A stretch of 64,000 nt of DNA, from the NCBI GenBank assembly GCA_963693085.1, contig OY856410.1, positions 566,714,406 to 566,778,405 of the forward strand. Direction: 5' to 3'. Below the pieces are notes generated by a model. It made no database searches, was not told where the DNA came from, and saw only the letters and a list, made by a program, of their open reading frames with translations. The first letter of the stretch is position 1; each line of letters starts with the position of its first letter. Below are positions 1 through 10,869 of this stretch, in pieces. The DNA comes from Alisma plantago-aquatica. Its lineage: Eukaryota > Streptophyta > Magnoliopsida > Alismatales > Alismataceae. The position numbers were made by a program, and so were the translations under genes.

Positions 1-190
1 AAATTTTACTGAAATAATAAGGCAGGAAATGCAAGGTCTTTTATTTGTAGTGGGGCAGCATTATCTCTAAAGGCATTACGATACTTGTTTTTACCTCTTG
101 GCCTGAAAGTTACACCGAGCAAGAAGAAGCATCACTAAATATAGTTTAAATATTGATTGAGGACAATCAAAACGCTAAGTTTGGAGGAGT
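1..190 (+). mobile_element. 3' internal tail of Gypsy-type LTR element E, with PPT
   Basis: This is the end of an element that enters from the left edge. A purine-rich run AAGTTTGGAGGAGT lies at 177-190, directly before a TGATAAC LTR start, and is preceded by GAGGACAATCAA. That layout is usual at the 3' end of plant Ty3/Gypsy elements. No coding frame longer than chance is seen. The lineage is not determinable because pol lies outside the window. Confidence 0.55.
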
Positions 191-429
191 TGATAACGCC
201 AAATTTTGTGATGTTTTAGACTGTTTTTCTGCTATCAAAACTGCCCTTTTAAACTGTTTTCCTCTCTTTTATATGTACTTTCGCAATAATTGGCCAAACG
301 ACGCTCTTAATCCAATATTTCCATATTTTGCAGAGTTTTTCCTCATTTTGGTAGATTTTGTCATCAATGAGGTCGTCCCGGCCCACAAATAAGCTCCACC
401 TGCATCGGCCTTCCAGATGCCCGATACTA

Positions 430-1110
430 TCACTGCCCGACAGGGTAGCGCGACACAACGACGTGTGACATGGAGATGTCGCGCAAGAAGAAACTGACGG
501 GCGACACGTCTTTTACCCGACAGGGAGCCGAGCTCGCCACGACAACTCAAGCTTGTCGTGCGACACAGGCCACCCACCGGCGGGCGCCGCCCGTCACGTG
601 ACCGACAGCCGACACCCTGTGTCGGGCGATACCAGTATCAGCCATCCACCGACCTGTGAATAGGAAAGATATGTGGCGCCCTAAGCACCATAACTTCCCC
701 CAACTACTGCCTATAAATAGCAGCTACAGGAAGCCGAAAAGATAGGTCGGAACCCTGAGAAAATCTTCGGAGGAAGTTGCGAGAGCAGAAGTATCGCGCC
801 TGAGTGTTCGTGCCGGGCAACTCTAGGTGAGCTCTTCCCCATCCCGAGAGGGAGGGGATGGTTCACTTAGGGCCGTCCCGGGCGACACTACAGGCCGATA
901 TCGGCCAACTTGGATGAGCGACACAAGTGCCCGACATAGATGCGTCACTACTAGCCCGACACGATATCGAACCTGATACGCTTTTCCCATCATGGCGTGC
1001 CGCCCGAGAGGGTGCCTCTCGACTTAAGCGTATCGGTCAGGGTCCTTGAACGATACAATCGGCCGTCACGGTGTGCCGCCCGACACTATTGTATCGGGCT
1101 AGGCTCCTGA
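430..1110. repeat. Cluster of CCGACA/TGTCGG motifs in the E LTR
   Basis: The hexamer CCGACA or its complement, often extended as GCCCGACAC, recurs many times in both orientations around the TATA box and the putative transcript start. Examples lie near 437, 520, 601, 608, 622, 935, 957 and 1080. This gives a GC-rich, hairpin-prone segment in otherwise AT-rich sequence. Its function is unknown. Confidence 0.5.
712..719 (+). promoter_or_regulatory. TATA box of the E LTR
   Basis: TATAAATA lies within a GC-rich context about 520 bases into the LTR. A pol II LTR promoter with transcription starting about 30 bases downstream is inferred. Confidence 0.5.
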
Positions 1111-1412
1111 CCGGTATTGGGCTGGAGAGCCGCTGTAGTTAGTCGTCCTTCTACATCAAGAAGGCGACCTCTATCTTTATTTCTATTATTTAATTCTTTA
1201 CTTATGCACTGTAATTAAGACCCTTATTGTTTATGGAAATGGAAGAGTTTAATTATCTGTTGCTGTATGCGTGGCACCCTTGTTGGATGGATGCTAAGTT
1301 TAATATCCGAACTCTATCTTGCACGTTGGATTGCAAGCAAACTATATGGCCAATTGATCATTGAAGAATGAAGTAACAAATAGTTGAACGCACTAAAGCC
1401 CCATTTGCCAAC

Positions 1413-3972
1413 TGATGCAGCCCTAATTTTAGGGCTCTGTCTTGCATCTTTTTGCACTTCAATCACATCTAAACATGTTAGGTTACATTTTATTTCCCTC
1501 AATATACACATTTCTATCAAATGCACTTATGGATGTTCTTTGCATGTTTTTCATGTACTTGGACCACACTTGAATGGATGAGAGAGAGAGGATAATCCTA
1601 GGGTGTCTCTACCCTTAGAGAGGCCCCTAGTGAGTTTAAAGGCTCCCTCAATCTACCGCTAGTGTCCAAGAGTTAACTCAAGCAAAGAAATCCATGCTTC
1701 ACAAACAATGAAGTGCAAAGTGCAGCTGAAGACACCAGCACGACCGTGGTGCCAAGGAATGACCATGTTGGTCTAGAAAAAATCACAGAGAGATGATATA
1801 ATTTGACAAGCTACAACAACCTCAACATCACAATCATTCCTATGAGAACAGTTGTTCCAAGAAGACCCCAACTCAACTATGCCAGCTAGAACGGCAGTGT
1901 TGTCTAGAAGCAGAATGGGAATTTCAAGCAGAACGACCAAGTCCACAACTCACCCACCATAATCGTGCTACCTAGCCCCCACCTCCCAGTAGGGTCATGC
2001 TACAACATCCATTTTCCCACTTTGAACCTATGATTTTCCACTACCTAGAATGATCATTCCCTCTCAGCACGATTGTGGTACCTCCTATCCACCACGGTCA
2101 TGCTACCACCAAAACCCTACATTTTTCTACACTATTCTACCCATTTTCCCCCACTTAACTGATTGCTTCCCTACCACCTATATATACCTATGTGGTGGTT
2201 GTAGCATTAGGTTACACCCACATAGCATTGATTTCTGACTTCCTTAGTGCATTCAAGAGCTTGCACCAACTGTCACCTACTTCCACTCCATTTCCACCTT
2301 CCTTTACCTCAAAACCCTAGATTTCTAGGGTTTTGCCCACTTCCATCATCCATTCCATACCCTCTTGCTACCAAGGAGAGAGAAGGTGTTGCTCCTATTG
2401 TTGGAGGTAAAGGAGAGGAATATCTTCCATGACCTCCATGGATTATTCTTCTTCTTATACATATTCTTTTACTCTTTTTCATACTATGAGTAGCTAAGAC
2501 CTTTGTGGTAGGTTGTTTGGGGTTAAAATGTTAATTTGATACCATTTTTGGGGAATACATTTGTAAACTCTATGTTTGCATTCTAAGATGATTGCTTTCT
2601 ACTTATATCTTATTTCCCATGTTGCTTCTTATGGTTTGTGTTTGAAAATGTGTATTGCTTATTGTTTTATGCTTGAAACCACCTAAGTATAGGAGAAGAT
2701 GGCATATGTGGGGCTATCTTGGGATTTTCTCCTAGGTCCAACTAGTGGATCCCTAGCTAGCATCCCATATTCCAACACATATATTCCTTCTCTTACTCAT
2801 AGGTGTGAGATCTAAGTAGCTAGTACATGAGTGCTTAGTGTAATTGCATAGGGGTTTTCTGAAAGCTAGATAGTGAATATTGTGAGGTGAAATACCCTCA
2901 CTTCTACTCCCCATTCCTACCTTTGGCTCAAAATTACACTAAATATTTCCACCCTAGAAACCTATACTCATCAAATCCTATTGGAATCTCACCTACACCT
3001 TAGTTCAATTGAGCCTTGTAAGGCTAGATAGGGTGTGCAAGGGTGTAGTTCCCCTTCACACACCCTATTCTGCCCATGGTCGACTAATATTGTAGGGTGA
3101 TTTCATTGCATTTGGCTAGTTGTTTGGTTTGATAATCTAGAATGGATGGTTAGGTTTGCATGTTATATCCTCCCCCAAATGAAACCCTAGTAACATCCCC
3201 AAATGGACCACCTCTCTTTAACTTGCATCAAAACCTTAATTTCTCTCTTGGCTACTTCATGCTCGTTTAGTTAATTGATTTGATTGCTTTGTTTCTTTGC
3301 CTAGTTTTGTATAGTTAGGCCTTTCTAGAGTAGTTAGTGCTCTTTTGAGATTGCTAGTGTTAATCTTGGTGGTTAGTGATAATCTAGGTCCTTAGATGTT
3401 TTAATGTCTAAGTTGCTTAGCCAGTGTAACTTAATCTTAGTCTCTTGCTCTTGCTTACTTAGTTGCCTTTTTTATTAACTAGAATTAACTTGTTTAGGGT
3501 TAAATTTGGGTTTTGATTGTTTTTCTTCCCTTCTTTTTTTGTGCATGAACCTTAATGTAATCAAATGAAACCAACCTCAAACCCTAAAAACCCTAATCTT
3601 CACTTTAGGAACATGGCTTAATCTAGCCCCTCTTTCTCTGTAGATCAACCCCTCACTTGCAACTCACTTGTACTATAATATGATCTTGTGCACTTGCAGG
3701 TGATATATTCCAGTCTAGATGTGTTAGTATAGGGCCCTTTATAAATTAGAAATATCCCAAGTGTGCCTCTCTAGTGAGACTTGAGGTGTGCGATCTAGTC
3801 ATAATTCAATTGATTTAGTTATGTATACCTTGGGGCTAGGAAAGATGCACCAAGCTTTCTAGAGTCGTTGTTGAGGATAGAAAGTGACATAGATCCCTAA
3901 TAGTTGTGGTGTGACTCTCCCCTTAAGCATCATATTTGGTCAATTTACTTGTTTACATTTAGAGACACATCA
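1413..3972 (+). repeat. 5' LTR of element A
   Basis: It starts TGATGCAGCCC and ends near CATCA, six bases before the PBS, and pairs with 43566-46253 over its full length with many substitutions. The copies differ by 128 bp in length, mostly because the 3' LTR has one extra terminal repeat unit of about 118 bp. The small frames inside it are not genes. Confidence 0.85.
2179..2186 (+). promoter_or_regulatory. TATA box, 5' LTR of A
   Basis: TATATATA is preserved at the equivalent position of the other LTR (44345-44352). Conservation in both copies supports an LTR promoter. Confidence 0.55.
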
Positions 3973-3978
3973 ATCTTA

Positions 3979-3996
3979 TGGTGCCATTGTTAGGGA
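3979..3996 (+). other. Primer binding site of A (tRNA-Asp type)
   Basis: TGGTGCCATTGTTAGGGA lies six bases after the LTR end. It resembles the Athila PBS complementary to tRNA-Asp (TGGCGCCGTTGCCGGGGA), with transitions and one or two other changes. Confidence 0.75.
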
Positions 3997-4219
3997 TAGA
4001 GGTGCTCAACCTAGCTAGTTAGTGTAGCTTTGTTCCTACTGCCTTCATCATTGCTATCCTCTATTTTTTGTTTGCATTTGCATACTTGTCTTTTAACTTA
4101 GATCGTGTTTCTTGTTTGTGCCTTGTGTATGTGACAACTTTGCATGCTTGGGCAACATTCAATTTCTACTGACTTAGTTGTACTTGACCCCAAGATAGGT
4201 AGAAGGAGACATCAACATT

Positions 4220-4383
4220 GGCATAGACAACATCAAGAAACTGAGATGGAAGGTCCACCCTGTGATGAAGGAGGAGTCGATCCTCCACCACCACCCAAGC
4301 CGGCATAGACAACATCAAGAAACTGAGATGGAAGGTCCACCCTGTGATGAAGGAGGAGTTGATCCTCCACCACCACCCAAGCC
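4220..4383 (+). repeat. 82-bp tandem duplication in A gag
   Basis: Two adjacent, nearly identical 82-base units both begin GGCATAGACAAC. They differ by about one substitution, for example GAGTCGATCC against GAGTTGATCC. The high identity suggests the duplication is recent relative to the age of element A. Confidence 0.9.
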
Positions 4384-4432
4384 CCTCCATGAATACTTCA
4401 CCTTGAGAAACTACACATCTCCCATTGCCACT

Positions 4433-4437
4433 ATAGT
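4433..4437. repeat. Target site duplication of element B (left copy)
   Basis: ATAGT directly precedes the TGTAACATCC start of the B LTR. The same five bases follow the B element at 39034-39038. Confidence 0.95.
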
Positions 4438-5819
4438 TGTAACATCCTTGACTTGGGTTAAGCCTTAACCCCAGACGTTTTTCTTAATAAAGTGGATTAT
4501 ATGCTTTCTCTTATCTTTTGAAAAGTAATTAAAGCTCAAGAGGAACTCATATTTCAATTATAGTCCTTTTTGAATAATGTTGAAATGATATTTTACTTGT
4601 TTTGGACTAAAGTGCAAATTACCCAAGTTGAGGGGTTAAATTGCAAATTGTGCATGATAATATGTTCCTCATGTGTTGAAGCATCATGAGAATGAAGATG
4701 ATGTAGAGGAATGGCTTGTGAAATCCTAAATACCAAGAAAGAGTTGATTAAGCAGTGATTGCGCATTAATACCTAGTTTTAGTGTAATGTGCAATTTACC
4801 CAAAACATAGGGTTCAATATGCAAATTACCTCTTCCAGAGAGTCCCTAATATTTCTTGGCATCATGTAGAGAAAATAAAATGGGAGGGGCATCTCATTTG
4901 TATCACTTTGAAGGAGAAAGAATCTTGATATTAAAATAATCAAGATTTAAGCATAATTGAAATTCTAATTCAATTTAATGCAAAAATAAATATATTAATT
5001 GAAGTGCCCTTCAACCAAAATTGTGTTGGATTAAAATCCATATATGTGGACTTTCTTGTTCCTTGCAAAGGAAACAAATATCTCAACTGAGTGGAGATCC
5101 CACTCACATTAATAAAAGGAAAAGAATTATCCACTAACTTTAGGATATTATTATTATAAGGGTTAAGGTGCTTAATTTGTTTTCCTTTAATTCATGGATA
5201 ATTGAGCGTAATAAAAGGCAAGGAAGATATCCTCGTATCCAAGGAATAGGAGGGCACAAGTGTCAAGGAAATGGGAGAGTTATCCCCTACTTTCTCTCTC
5301 TTAAATGAATTTTCAATAAAATGCATATATACTCATTTATCCATAGCTTGAATGGGTAATTTCGAAGCCACTTTCACTTCTTTCTTGCAAAACGATCAAG
5401 GGAGATTAGTAGCAACAGGAGTACGACCCTCCAACTTGTAGGTAAGCTCCATGATCCCCTTTCACCTCAAATTCATGGTGGAAATCACAAATCAATGCTT
5501 GATTTCTTACTTTCTTCAATCAATCTTCAATTCTAGCCAATCCTTTTCACTCAAAAGCTTGAGGAACAAACTGTGTGGTTTGAGAAAGCTTATTACACCA
5601 TATTTGACGTGAAGCTCCAAGATTTGAAGCTCATTTGAAGGCGGGTTATATAACTTGAACCCTTAAACATTGTTATTGAATTCAATTCTTCAATTCATTT
5701 GGTTCAATTGTTCTTCTTGAAATTTCCTTGATTAATTGATGAAACTACCATGAGAATGGTAGTAGATTTCGAAGGGTTGAAGCTTGATGATGATGACATC
5801 ATCTTAAGCACGCATCTCA

Positions 5820-6480
5820 ACAAAATTTAGTTGCAAACGGTTTCAACAAAAATGGTCCAATCGGTTTCACCAAACCATTTGGAAACCAAACGGTTTGCAA
5901 ATCGTTTGGAGGTTTGGGTTCCAAACCGTTTGGGCATGGTTGACTGAATGGTGGCATTGACCATTTGAGGTCAGGTGTAGAACATGTTGGATGATGATCC
6001 AATGGATCCAATTGAGTGGTTCCACAAATGGACAATCCACAATTACAAACCCTAAATCGATTTGTTGAAAAATCCCTAAATTGATCCATTCGATTTCAAG
6101 ACAATTTGGACCAAACGGTCTTGAGACCGTTTGAGTCCAAATGGTCTTGAAATCATTTAGGAACAAATAGTCTCAGGACCGTTTGGAGGTCAAAAGCTAA
6201 GGTGGATCGTTTAGAGATTCAAGAGTCAATGATTGATGTACTTGAATAATTCAATTGATGAAGTAATCAATGGTGCAAACCCTAATCGATTGATTGAGGA
6301 ATTTATCTTGTGAACCCTTTTGGTTTTGAGGCTGGCTTAGACCAAATGGTCTTGAGACCATTTCAGTCCAAATGGTATTGAAACCGTTTGGGGTCAAACG
6401 GTCTCAGGACCATTTGGAATCAAACAGTTTCAAAACCATTTGGTGTTGAAATGCCAAAACTGAATGGAGGTCAAAAGTGA
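5820..6480. repeat. Palindromic repeat block, B 5' LTR
   Basis: Many copies, some degenerate, of an 11-base inverted repeat around TG: left arm CCAAACGGTCT, right arm AGACCGTTTGG. Isolated half-sites also occur. The same palindrome fills part of the D LTRs (17916-18850 and 25800-26710). Degenerate copies carry ATGG or ACAG in place of ACGG, as expected from decay at CpG. Confidence 0.85.
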
Positions 6481-6672
6481 TCAAATCGTTTGGATATTTA
6501 AGGTGATGATTGATCCATTGATCCAATGGATGATAATAATGATAATCAAAGATAGGTACAGTGGTTGAATCCCTAAAGTTCCTAGATGATTAGTACCTTT
6601 ATAATGATTAACCCGAAAAGTTTATGGAAGCAATAATACAGTATACTATGTCAACCATAGTTGTTTGTATTT

Positions 6673-6840
6673 AATTGAGGGAGATGCCATGTGAAACCCT
6701 AATTGAGGGTGATGCCATGTGAAACCCTAATTGAGGGTGATGCCATGTGAAACTCTAATTGAGTGTGATGACATGTGAAACCCTAATTGAGGGTGATGCC
6801 ATATGAAACCCTAATTGAGGGTGATGCCATGTCAAATCCT
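6673..6840 (+). repeat. 28-bp tandem array, about 6 copies (B 5' LTR)
   Basis: The unit reads AATTGAGGGTGATGCCATGT plus GAAACCCT. It matches the array at 36222-36392 in the 3' LTR and is related on the opposite strand to the 40-bp arrays in the D LTRs. Confidence 0.9.
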
Positions 6841-7721
6841 ATGCAATGGTATGATGAGGAGCCCTAATACAGGGTGAAGGTATGTGAAACTCTAATTTTG
6901 AGTTATAATACATGAAGCCTTAATCTTGGGCAATATGATGATAAACCATAACCCTAACGATAAATTAGTGGCTAATGCCTTATAAAGGTGAAATATCTCA
7001 AATGGTTGATCATAGGCAACCTTATAGTAAGCAATGCCTTAAGTTGAAATGAGTCCATATCATTGAAGATAGTTGGACCATTCTTGTGTGTGACCTATGC
7101 ACTTCATGGTAAAAGTGATAGGTTAGTGGATGAAAGTATTAAGATGGGAAATACCTTAATCCAAGATAAGTTGATAAATCAAGTAAGTTGGAAGTGATGA
7201 GGAAAGTGATACATCAAGATATGATAGATATCACTTTTAGCATTCCAGGGTTGATATACCTTGATGCTCCTCAAATCCAATATACTTGGATAAGAAACAC
7301 ATGAAGTGTGTTATGTAAATTGTTACAATAAAATGTAATGAGTTTGATATACTTTGATAAGTATAGGCTAATATACCTTGAGAATGGGGTTAAGCCAAAC
7401 TAATGAGTATGATGTAATCATACCATAATAAGGATGAGAAATGAACTCATACCTTGTATTGATAATCATTTAATGATAAATGTTAAGAGTAATAAACATG
7501 ATTGAATACTCTAGATGTTAATGGATGCTCCTAGAGGTGTGGAGCAATATATTTAGGTTGATTTCATAAATATGAAATCCTAATTAATGTGAGATGGGAA
7601 ACCCTAACCCTAAATTGGGTAATGGGACATGAGAAACCCTAATGTGACGTGAATAGTAAGCCCTAACCCTATTGAGGGAATAGTGGTGTTACTATTGTAT
7701 TACATGAGGTAATATGTTATT

Positions 7722-7918
7722 GTTGCCTAGTGAGAGGTGACAAGATGTCTAATGGCCTTGTGAGCCATAAGATTAGATGTTGCCTAGTGATAGGTGACAA
7801 GATGTTTAATGGCCTTGTGAGCCATATGGTTAGATGTTGCCTAGTAAGAGGTGACAAGATGCATTATGGGCCTTATGAGCCATGAGAATAATTGTGGCAT
7901 AGTGAGAGGTACCAAGAT
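7722..7918 (+). repeat. 57-bp tandem array, about 3.5 copies (B 5' LTR)
   Basis: Units begin GTTGCCTAGTGA at 7722, 7779 and 7836, with a weaker one at 7894. Each carries GGCCTTGTGAGCCAT. The equivalent array in the 3' LTR lies at 37267-37460. Confidence 0.9.
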
Positions 7919-8021
7919 TATTATAAAAGTTTATTGTAAGAAATATATATGTTTTAATAAAGTTAATAAAAGGAACAATTGTATTCAATAAAGAATGTGA
8001 AAAGCTATGAAGGCTAACCTT

Positions 8022-8390
8022 AGGATTGGTTAAAGTCCAATGCCTGGTTGTGTAATCAGGATTGGTTAGAGTCTAATGCATGGCTGTGTAATCAGGATTG
8101 GTTAGAGTCGAATGCCTGGTTGTGTAATCAGGATTGGTTAAAGTCCAATGCCTGGCTATGTAATCATGATTGGTTAGAGTCCAATGTCTGGCTGTGTAAT
8201 CAGGATTGGTTAGAGTCCAATGTCTGGTTGTGTAATCAGGGTTGTTAGAGTCCAATGCCTGGTTGTGTAATCAGGGTTGGTTAAAGTCCAATGTCTGGTT
8301 GTGAAATTAGGATTGGTTAAAGTCCAATGATTGGCTGTGAAATCAGGATTGGTAGTCTCCAATGCTTGGCAGTGTAATTAGGTTTGGAAG
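8022..8390 (+). repeat. 36-bp tandem array, about 10 copies (B 5' LTR)
   Basis: The unit begins AGGATTGGTTAGAGTCCAAT and continues GCCTGGTTGTGTAATC. Because 36 is a multiple of three, several frames on both strands stay open and spell a repeated 12-residue peptide. I read this as a result of the repeat rather than a gene. Confidence 0.92.
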
Positions 8391-8409
8391 AGTCCAATAC
8401 CTGGTAGAG

Positions 8410-8685
8410 GCTCAATGTCTGTAATGATGACACAGGATTGGTAATAACCCAATGCATGTAATGATGAGATAGGATTGGTAATAACTCAATGCCTATAATG
8501 ATGACACAAGATTGGTAATAACCCAATGCCTGTAATGATGATACAGGATTGGTAATAATCCAATGCCTGTAATGATGATATAGGATTGGTAATAACCCAG
8601 TGCATGTAATGATGATACAGGATTGGTAATAACCCAATGCCTGTAATGATGACACAGGATTGGTAATAACCCAATGCATTTATTA
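8410..8685 (+). repeat. 37-bp tandem array, about 7 copies (B 5' LTR)
   Basis: Units contain AGGATTGGTAATAACCCAAT and GCCTGTAATGATGACAC. The shared AGGATTGGT and CCAATGCCTG blocks show that it derives from the neighbouring 36-bp array. Confidence 0.9.
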
Positions 8686-9521
8686 ATGATATATGAGTAC
8701 ATGGTAGATATAATCCCATATCTATTTAACAGATTGGCTAAAGCCAACAGATTGAAACAAGAATGTCCCATGGGTGACATATCAAGATAATGAGTGTCAT
8801 AAGAGAAGTTTGACATGATGGTATAATATGATGGATAAATGATATACATGTTCTTCCTATTCCTTATTAAGAGAATAGATGATCTATTGTTCTATCATAA
8901 ATAGTTGCAATGCTTTAAAAGATGAGAATGTTTTAAACTGCTTATCCTTTGCCCAATTTTATATCACTAAACTGCAATAATAATGTTTTTGGCAGAGAGT
9001 TATATCTCTCGTTGGGGCAATTACAATTGTCTCACCCCTGTGGCATCCAACATTTTTAGGTGGACAAGCACGGAGGAGACTGAGAATATCTTGCAGAGGA
9101 AGAACATCAGCAGCAGCTGTGACAGTAGTGACAGCTCAGGTTGAGTGTACTGTCTGTCGTGTCTTATAGATAGAAGTCCTATGTGTCGTCTATGTACTCT
9201 CAGGTCCTCGGAGTTAGTAACTAGTGCTTTTAATAAATCAATCTGAGATTTTGGCTTGATGCATTGAGGTTCTTATGCTACATGTGTTTAGTTGTTAACA
9301 GAGCAGATGATGCTTGTAATCCTGAAGAAGGAATGGTACATAATATGTACTCATGAACCGGGATGTAAATGAAATACATTGGTTATTGATAAAAGAGTTT
9401 TCATGTGTATGGATCTCTTTGCAAAAGTTTTAAATTTTTAGTGATTTTCAGTAATCCATTGTTGATGAACGCTTCCGTGTTTGAAATTATTCGATGTTTG
9501 GGATTTATCATCACAATTTAG

Positions 9522-9539
9522 TGGTATCATAGCTCTAGG
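9522..9539 (+). other. Primer binding site of B (initiator tRNA-Met type)
   Basis: TGGTATCATAGCTCTAGG lies six bases after the LTR end. Its first 12 bases match the common plant iMet PBS TGGTATCAGAGC except for one base. Element D has the same variant on the minus strand. Confidence 0.8.
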
Positions 9540-9649
9540 TTCGCTGAGTCTACAGAGACATAGGACTAAGGTGTCGAGTCTGTTCTAAGTGTACCCAGTA
9601 TATCTTATAGTGACTTCTGCTTATGCAGAAGAAAGGAGATAACTTAAAG

Positions 9650-10311
9650 ATGTCTGGAGAACATGAGGATCACGTTGCTGAAAGCAATGTTTCTGCACCA
9701 GTAGGAGGTGCAAGGGGACAAGCAAGAGAATAAACAGTGCCTAAGAATCCCCATGTTGATGAAGTCATGATGAGAAACCCAGATTTTCATACTCATTTTG
9801 GGAAAATTATGACTATAGTAATGCATATAACAGACCGGATGCCAGCACCGGCACCTAGGGCACCAGTTCCCAATGAGGGATATGGGTCTGGTAAGACTTT
9901 TGAATGACTACGTCATGTAAGAGCCAAAGAATATGCTGGGACATCTGACCCAGCAGATGTTGATCTCTGGCTCACTGAGTTAGAAAAGGCTTTTAAGATC
10001 CTTAGTATTCTAGATGTCGATAAGGTCAAACATGTTGTGTACCTTTTGAAGGGTAGTGTTGGACATTTGTGGGCTATAGAAGAAATAAAAAGGAATGATG
10101 AAGAGGTTAATTTGGAGGAATTTCGTCGAGAATTCATCAATAAGTATTTTCTAAGGACATACTTATAAGAAAAGATCTCGTAGATTGAGAAAATTCGACA
10201 GGGAGCCATTTCAATAAATGAATATGAGGTCAAGTTTATGGACTTTTTGCAATTTTTTCCTCAAATGGCTGCTATTGAGGAAGAAAAGATTCGACGTTTT
10301 GAGAAGGGATT
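9650..10311 (+). pseudogene. gag: Gag, N-terminal and capsid part, element B
   Basis: An ATG at 9650 opens a Gag frame (MSGEHEDHVAES). The retrotransposon Gag capsid domain follows: EYAGTSDPADVDLWLTELE, then a helical segment to about 10306. At least four in-frame stops occur (near 9731, 9905, 10166 and 10181), so no full product can be made. Element C interrupts the gene at 10312, and the C-terminal part resumes at 32404. Gag would form the particle that encloses the element's RNA in the cytoplasm. The N-terminus resembles that of element D (VMMRNP against TMIRNP), supporting one family. Confidence 0.8.
10307..10311. repeat. Target site duplication of element C (left copy)
   Basis: GGATT directly precedes the TGTGATGACC start of the C LTR. 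It recurs at 32399-32403. Confidence 0.95.
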
Positions 10312-10869
10312 TGTGATGACCCAGAATTTTAGGGTTTTGATACCCAATACGGTATTGGAGGTAAACCTAGAGTAAAATAGTTATTAATGGACATGAGGTA
10401 GTATACAGTCAAATTGAATAAATTAGGCTTGTGTTAATAATTTTGTAGGATGTCTGATGTGTAGCTAAGTCCAATATCTTTATATATGTACCACTTTGGG
10501 GTACTTATGACTTCATGTGTCAATGAGAGCATACATGAATCCATATGGTTGAACATTGATATGAGTATGCACCATGATCAATGTAATAGGATCAAACATG
10601 TTTCATCAAGGTTTGGTAACTAATTGATCTATATTTAAGGTTGATACACTTAATTATGAGACTATTTGAGGACTTAAACTAGAATAAACAAATGTTGGAT
10701 TCTTGGTCTCAAATTTGGTTGAATGCCAGACCACATTACGAGTAACTAGTGCCTAAAATTTTGGTATCTTTTGAACAAACCATTAGATAGGTATTGAGGT
10801 TGGGAATATTGGTATAATTAATAAGGTTTGAGTTATAGCTGAACTAAGTTTGATATAGTTAGATGTCAC

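Larger units (their letters stand above)
191..1300 (+). repeat. LTR of element E (right boundary uncertain)
   Basis: The sequence begins with TGATAACGCC directly after the PPT. It has a TATA box at 712-719 and is GC-rich between about 400 and 1120. The right end was not found: no clear CA terminus with a PBS is visible before element A begins at 1413. A weak PBS-like TGGCACCCTTGTTGGA lies near 1272. It could be a 3' LTR, a solo LTR or a truncated copy. Short reading frames on both strands here have no recognisable domain and are not called. Confidence 0.5.
4144..4437 (+). pseudogene. gag: Gag N-terminal part, element A (interrupted)
   Basis: An ATG at 4144 opens a frame rich in charged residues and prolines, with a PPPPPKP run. 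An 82-bp tandem duplication (4220-4301 and 4302-4383; 82 is not a multiple of 3) shifts the frame. The frame in the second copy leads into PLHEYFTLRNY, which resembles the start of Athila Gag. Element B then interrupts the gene at 4438, and homologous coding resumes at 39039. The product would be the structural Gag protein that packages retrotransposon RNA. It is inactive because of the frameshift and the insertion. Confidence 0.65.
4438..9515 (+). repeat. 5' LTR of element B (5.08 kb)
   Basis: It starts TGTAACATCC and ends TCATCACA. It pairs with 34038-39033, and in the first 170 bases I count about 12 differences plus scattered indels, for example about 33 bp near 7020 absent from the other copy. 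It contains, in order, a palindrome-rich block and four tandem arrays, listed separately. No gene is present; the open frames in the arrays are products of the repeat length. Confidence 0.95.

Noticed and set aside
1314..1526. Short frames spanning the E-A junction
   Set aside because: They cross an insertion boundary and so cannot be an old gene; no motif is present.
8048..8248. Open frames on both strands spelling a repeated 12-residue peptide (CNQDWLESNAWL)
   Set aside because: The unit is 36 bp, a multiple of three, so a stop-free unit leaves frames open on both strands. It lies in an LTR and is not a gene.
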